Shown one piece after another: positions 5,521 to 8,378 of a stretch of 8,378 nt of DNA. The DNA lies in the NCBI GenBank assembly GCA_003542955.1, contig DPJP01000136.1, positions 56,201 to 64,578 on the forward strand, given 5' to 3'. Positions within the stretch are counted from its first letter, which is position 1. Each line of letters starts with the position of its first letter. Made by a program: the position numbers and the translations under genes. A model generated the notes under the pieces. That model ran no database searches and was not told the DNA's origin. It saw only the letters and a list, made by a program, of their open reading frames with translations. The DNA comes from Armatimonadota bacterium. GTDB lineage: Bacteria > Armatimonadota > Zipacnadia > Zipacnadales > UBA11051.

Positions 5521-8244
5521 ATGCTGACACAGCTTGACATGCGGGTCATCGTCGTGCTCAGTCTCACCCTCGTCGCGTTGGGGGTGAGTGTCGCGGACGA
5601 GCTGCTCCGGGTCACTATCCCGGCAAACTCCATCCGGCAGGAGAACGGTTTCTGCTACATCGCCACCATGGACTTCGGCGAGGAGGGCGACAAGGCCACC
5701 GGGAGCCAGTCGCAGTTGCAGGTCTTCGAGGACGGGAAGCCGCTCGGGCCGGGGAAGTCGCTTCATCAGGCAATCCGCGACGAGGGCGGCGGCCGCTTCT
5801 CACACTGGACGCGTGAGGGGCTCTACTTCTCGACCTCCGACAACTCAGACCCGCGCACCAACGGCCGCAGCTACGAGGTGGCATCGACCAACCCTCAGAG
5901 CAGCCTCGGAGGACTGGCGAGGTTCCCGGTGAGCGAGCATCGCCATGTCGAGCAGATCACCGCCACAACCCACGAATACGGCATCGCCATGGGCGGCGCC
6001 CTCGACATGGAGAACACCACCACGGTGGCATGCAGCAACTACCAGGTGGTCTTCCAGCCGAACATCCAACTGACCCTGGAGAACGTCGGAGACACGCCGG
6101 TCGCCAACCCGCGGCTGGTGACCAACGACCGCGGCAACTGGTATACCTTCGACAGTCTGCTGGAGGAGTTCACCCGCGGTGCGACGACCGACCAGGAGCG
6201 CGTCTACTTCATCTGGCAGAACATGCGCCAGAACCTGTACCATTCCTCGCCGCTGTTCGCCAACAACGAACCCCACGACCCGGTGAAGCTCTTCAACGTG
6301 TACGGGCTGAACCTGTGTGATGATGCCGGCAACGCAGGCTGCTCGCTGTTCATCCACAGCGGCTTCAAGGGCTCGCAGAACCGGGCGCTGCACGGGCACG
6401 TGCAGTGCGAGGCGTTCATCGACGGCAGCCTGCAGTTCATGGATGTCGACATGGACGCCTTCTATCTCGACTATGAGAACGAGCGGCCCGTCAGCGGCGA
6501 TGCTGTCGCGCGAGACCATCACCTGGCCCGGCGCGAACTCAACTACGGGCCGGTTGTCGACAAGTGGACCGACAGCGAGGGCCCGGCTGCGCTGTTCGGG
6601 CCCGATGATGGCGCGGCCTACCCCGACCTGCGCGGGCACGAGATCGCCTACACGCTGCGGCCCGGCGAGCGTGCACAGTTCCGCTGGGACACCATCGGCA
6701 AGTTCAACGCGGAGAGCAGCGAGTGGGCGCACAAGCCGCTCTACTTCGGCAACTCGAAGTTCATCTACGAGCCGAAGTTGACGCCGGAGCGCATCGGCGC
6801 GGACGCCCTGAACGCAGCGGATATCGGCACCGCGACGGCCGATCGAGGCGCCATCTCCGGGCTCAGCGCCGACGCGGCTCTCGTCTATGAGATGAAGCTT
6901 GCCTACCCCGCCTGCGGAGGTGCGGTGCGTGCAGACTTCGTCGGCCTCGATGCGGCGGACAGGTTCTCGCTCGCGCTCTCATTCGATGGCGAGACGTGGA
7001 AGCCGCTCTGGGAACACCAGGGCGAGGGCGCCATCACTGCCGACATCTCCCTGGATGAGGCCCTGGATGTCCAGAACAAGCCCGCCAAGTACCTCTACTA
7101 CCTGAGGGTCGGGCTCGGATCGGCAACGGCGGCGCACGGGGCCAACCTGGCTTCGCTGCATATCGAGACTGATGTGATGGCCGCGCCGGTCTCTCTCCCA
7201 CGCCTGCGGCTTGGCGAGAACCGCGTCGTCTACACAGATGCGACAGAAGGGCCGCGCCAACTGCGCATCACCCACGAGTGGCAGGAGTGCGATGCGGTGA
7301 CCCCGCTGCCGCCGCCCGAAGCTCCTACCGCGCCCTTGGACGGCGCCGCGGTTGCGGCCGGTCTCGTCGAGTACTCCTGGCCCGCCGTCGAGGGCGCCAC
7401 CCGCTACCATCTGCAGGTCAGCCGCCGCCAGGACTTCAAGTACCCGTACCGGCCCGGTCTGGACGTGATCATCCCGACGAGCACATGGGTCGTCCCGCAT
7501 ACGGGCATCTACAGCCCCGACGAGACCTACTACTGGCGCGTGCGGTCCCGCGACCGGTACGGCATCTGGGGAGAGTGGAGCGAGCCGTGGCACTTCACCT
7601 GGGTCGGCCCGCGCGTGCCGGTGAACGTGCGCCTCGAGCAGACAGGGCAGACGTTCACGCTGCGATGGGAGCCCAATCCCAGAGGCCCTCGGCCCGTCCG
7701 CTACGAGGTCTATGGCAGCGACGAAAAGGGCTTCCCGATCAAGAAGGAGAGCTACAAGAACTACAATCTCGGTGAGATGCCGCCCAACTTCCTGGCGGAA
7801 ACAATTGAGATGGCCATTGTGGTGATCGACCATGGCGCCGAGCACCCGGCCATGAACCGCGTCCACTACCGCGTGGTCGCCATCGACGCGGACGGGACCC
7901 CGAGCGGGCCTTCCGACTATGCCGAGGCTCCCCATCCGTTCATCTACTCGGAGCCGCTGACCGGTGCCACCGCGGGTAGAGAGTACCGATACCAGGTACG
8001 GAGCCTGACTTCCGTTGGCGACGTCCAGCATCACTACGAGAAGCCCTACGACCAGTTCTGGGATGTCGAGCGCAACACCTATGCCCTGGCCACAGGCCCG
8101 CAATGGCTCACCATCGACGCTGAGACCGGCCTGCTTTCTGGAACGCCCGCCGCGGCCGACAAAGGCAATGCACCGGTGCGCATCGAGGTAAGCAACCAGT
8201 TCGAGGGCAAGGCCGGCCAGGAGTTCGAGATACGGGTCGAGTGA
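5521..8244 (+). CDS. Large exported transglutaminase-like protein with FN3-like and putative Ig domains
   Basis: The 907-residue product starts with a signal peptide or N-terminal membrane helix (residues 8-25; possible cleavage after SVA). Residues 26-225 are a beta-rich region I cannot name. Residues about 226-316 resemble a transglutaminase/cysteine-protease-like core: LCDD with Cys266, then GHVQCEAF with His293, then FMDVDMD with Asp308/Asp310, in the Cys-His-Asp order and spacing of that superfamily. Residues 420-590 look like a beta-sandwich, possibly binding. Residues 597-697 and 698-804 are two fibronectin-III-like domains, the first with YYWRVRSRD (670-678). Residues 805-907 match the putative Ig (He_PIG) type, with P-x-W-L-x-I-D-x-E-T-G-x-L-S-G-T-P at 860-876. 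The layout suggests a surface or periplasmic protein, with binding modules trailing a possible thiol enzyme. Role is unknown: protein cross-linking, amide hydrolysis or an inactive scaffold are all possible. It lies 41 bases after the PL10-like gene and is probably co-transcribed. Confidence 0.8.
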   Translation: MLTQLDMRVIVVLSLTLVALGVSVADELLRVTIPANSIRQENGFCYIATMDFGEEGDKATGSQSQLQVFEDGKPLGPGKSLHQAIRDEGGGRFSHWTREGLYFSTSDNSDPRTNGRSYEVASTNPQSSLGGLARFPVSEHRHVEQITATTHEYGIAMGGALDMENTTTVACSNYQVVFQPNIQLTLENVGDTPVANPRLVTNDRGNWYTFDSLLEEFTRGATTDQERVYFIWQNMRQNLYHSSPLFANNEPHDPVKLFNVYGLNLCDDAGNAGCSLFIHSGFKGSQNRALHGHVQCEAFIDGSLQFMDVDMDAFYLDYENERPVSGDAVARDHHLARRELNYGPVVDKWTDSEGPAALFGPDDGAAYPDLRGHEIAYTLRPGERAQFRWDTIGKFNAESSEWAHKPLYFGNSKFIYEPKLTPERIGADALNAADIGTATADRGAISGLSADAALVYEMKLAYPACGGAVRADFVGLDAADRFSLALSFDGETWKPLWEHQGEGAITADISLDEALDVQNKPAKYLYYLRVGLGSATAAHGANLASLHIETDVMAAPVSLPRLRLGENRVVYTDATEGPRQLRITHEWQECDAVTPLPPPEAPTAPLDGAAVAAGLVEYSWPAVEGATRYHLQVSRRQDFKYPYRPGLDVIIPTSTWVVPHTGIYSPDETYYWRVRSRDRYGIWGEWSEPWHFTWVGPRVPVNVRLEQTGQTFTLRWEPNPRGPRPVRYEVYGSDEKGFPIKKESYKNYNLGEMPPNFLAETIEMAIVVIDHGAEHPAMNRVHYRVVAIDADGTPSGPSDYAEAPHPFIYSEPLTGATAGREYRYQVRSLTSVGDVQHHYEKPYDQFWDVERNTYALATGPQWLTIDAETGLLSGTPAAADKGNAPVRIEVSNQFEGKAGQEFEIRVE

Positions 8245-8378
8245 GTGCGGTCGGTTCCGGAGGTGTGCGCGTCGGCAAGGCCCGTCGGCGTATGCGCCAA
8301 CATCAGATCTCCTGATATGGGCAACGAAAGCGATGTCCATTCCCGGTGCCTCGGAAGCCCTTACCGGGCGGCCGGGGT
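8245..8378. other. Right-edge non-coding stretch with small inverted repeats
   Basis: No convincing gene is seen here. Inverted repeats are ATCAG/CTGAT (8302-8306 with 8312-8316, extendable by CCA/TGG after an internal loop) and CCCGGT/ACCGGG (8342-8347 with 8363-8368). Neither is followed by a T-run, so a terminator is possible but unproven. A GGAGGT at 8259-8264 has no start codon at normal spacing. One forward frame from GTG 8263 is open to the edge but its composition is not protein-like. Confidence 0.4.

Noticed and set aside
5845..6732. Minus-strand open frame of 295 codons opposite the transglutaminase-like core
   Set aside because: It is a shadow of codon bias in the + strand gene; no domain, ribosome site or signal peptide is seen.
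5106..6747. Exact 17-base repeat (5106-5122 and 6731-6747)
   Set aside because: Both copies encode the short string KPLYF inside coding sequence with the same preferred codons; the flanks do not match, so chance and codon bias explain it.
6979..8340. Long minus-strand open frame (453 codons) opposite the FN3/Ig part of the last gene
   Set aside because: The + strand frame here encodes recognisable FN3-like and He_PIG domains, whereas the minus-strand product has no recognisable domain and a His/Arg/Val-rich composition typical of antisense frames in high-GC genes.
8263..8378. Possible start of a further gene from GTG 8263, open to the edge
   Set aside because: The start codon overlaps the GGAGG itself, and the translated residues show no signal peptide, domain or normal composition.

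Overview
The window is a high-GC, densely coded stretch of bacterial DNA with five genes, all on the + strand. No RNA gene, mobile element or CRISPR array was seen. The protein families suggest an uncultivated heterotroph of the Planctomycetota / Armatimonadota / Hydrogenedentota / Lentisphaerota type: propellers that begin with a W-x-Q-F-R-G-P motif, an aldo/keto reductase with a ferredoxin-like tail, secreted LamG-like lectins, and a family-10-like pectate lyase. That placement is inference, since the window has no taxonomic marker gene.

Layout. Positions 1-1598 hold the 3' part of a PQQ-like (BamB/quinoprotein-like) beta-propeller protein. It appears to be a fusion of two propellers joined by a Pro/Ser/Thr-rich linker. 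After a 131-base gap comes a cytoplasmic aldo/keto reductase with a Cys-rich C-terminal tail (1730-2788). Then, 62 bases on, starts a run of three secreted proteins: a two-domain carbohydrate-binding-like/LamG-like protein (2851-4065), a pectate-lyase-10-like protein (4076-5479) and a 907-residue protein with a transglutaminase-like core, two fibronectin-III-like domains and a C-terminal putative Ig domain (5521-8244). The last 134 bases contain small inverted repeats and no convincing gene.

How the genes fit together. The last three genes are tightly packed: the ribosome binding site of the lyase gene overlaps the stop codon of the lectin gene, and the next gap is 41 bases. Each has a good Shine-Dalgarno sequence and a signal peptide. 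The simplest reading is an exported polysaccharide-handling module: a lectin-like binder, a uronan lyase-like enzyme and a large surface or periplasmic protein of unknown activity. The reductase and the propeller protein may belong to the same regulon, but the sequence does not prove it. The points most worth a second look are the transglutaminase-like protein, the altered active-site motifs of the lyase, the non-canonical cysteine motifs of the reductase, and a hairpin that overlaps the ribosome binding site of the lectin gene.
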